Of a DNA stretch of 64,000 nucleotides, positions 63,756 to 64,000 are shown piece after piece. Below the pieces are notes generated by a model that searched no databases, had not been told where the DNA came from, and worked only from the letters and a program-made list of their open reading frames with translations. The translations under genes and the position numbers were made by a program. Origin of the DNA: Planotetraspora thailandica (GTDB lineage Bacteria; Actinomycetota; Actinomycetes; Streptosporangiales; Streptosporangiaceae); assembly GCF_016863335.1 (NCBI RefSeq), contig NZ_BOOR01000027.1, forward strand, positions 104,157 to 168,156. The letters run 5' to 3'. Positions within the stretch are counted from its first letter, which is position 1; every line of letters begins with the position of its first letter.

Positions 63756-64000
63756 CCGACTTGTCCGAACCATTGAGGTTTGGGAGGTCGGCTGGCAGGG
63801 AAGGCTTCGGAAGTTGCGGAAGTGTCATCGGCACCCCGCGAGGGGTGCTAATCTTCATGTACGCAGAAAGCACGGCGCGTCTCATCTCTCCAGAGAGAAA
63901 CACACGCTAGTCTTCCTGCTAACCCCTCTCTCTTCATCCTTCTTTGGGATGCGCTGCCGAATGTTCGGTGGTGGTCCAAATGTCGGGTAAGGTAGGGGAG
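63756..64000. other. Downstream region of valS
   Basis: It holds a hairpin gcacccc-gcg-aggggtgc at 63831-63848 that may terminate valS, although only a weak T-run follows. The rest shows no gene before the window ends; the next gene probably starts outside. Confidence 0.45.

Overview
The window is high-GC chromosomal DNA from an actinomycete. Pervasive G/C third positions, many GTG starts, a bL37-type mini ribosomal protein, Eis-like and DUF5753-type genes, and the order pepN ... rpiB, eis, PP2C phosphatase ... tig, clpP1, clpP2, clpX, valS all point to Actinomycetota. I infer a Streptosporangiales-like genus, but the sequence alone does not fix it.

Region 1 (1-24.8 kb) is mainly conserved core. 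It holds an HNH nuclease, GNATs, an FmdB zinc ribbon, a stand-alone WYL protein, ilvD, a NERD protein, an amidase, a LemA/DUF2207/unknown operon, pepN, an aldehyde dehydrogenase, def, rpiB, an Eis-like acetyltransferase, a membrane PP2C phosphatase, an rseP-type protease, a DinB protein and a rhomboid protease. Its unusual part is a LanKC-like (class III lanthipeptide synthetase-like) protein. It has no visible precursor peptide or transporter, its kinase catalytic loop looks degenerate, and an atypical LuxR-type response regulator lies convergent to it.

Region 2 (24.8-34.5 kb) opens with a 2 kb insert carrying an ECF sigma operon and the tail of a tyrosine integrase. An 86-88 bp direct repeat containing a terminator and the last codons of a cell-wall peptidase gene flanks it. 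That peptidase gene follows a clear c-di-AMP (ydaO) riboswitch, which moves its start to a CTG. After it come deoR-galT, bL37, a GAF/PP2C/HATPase phosphatase and small conserved genes.

Region 3 (34.5-46.8 kb) is a stack of degraded integrative islands. Island A sits at tRNA-Pro(TGG) between 46 bp repeats. It carries an IS630 element, an MmyB-type regulator divergent from two aldo/keto reductases, a VOC protein, a broken IS3 element and an integrase tail. Islands B and C follow tRNA-Gly(TCC), whose 3' end plus terminator recurs twice downstream. They carry a frameshifted integrase, a small bL12-like membrane protein, a TetR/FAD-monooxygenase pair and a SMI1/KNR4 protein.

Region 4 (46.8-56.4 kb) is accessory. 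It has a second, archaeal-type aspartyl-tRNA synthetase behind an apparent Asp-specific T-box leader, then a TPR protein, a metallo-hydrolase, a GNAT, a flavoprotein, a Tat-exported multicopper oxidase, a MerR regulator with its operator, a reductase remnant and an HATPase / XRE-DUF5753 pair.

Region 5 (56.4-64 kb) is the protein quality-control core (tig, clpP1P2, clpX with a ClgR-like box) followed by valS. No CRISPR array and no rRNA were seen.
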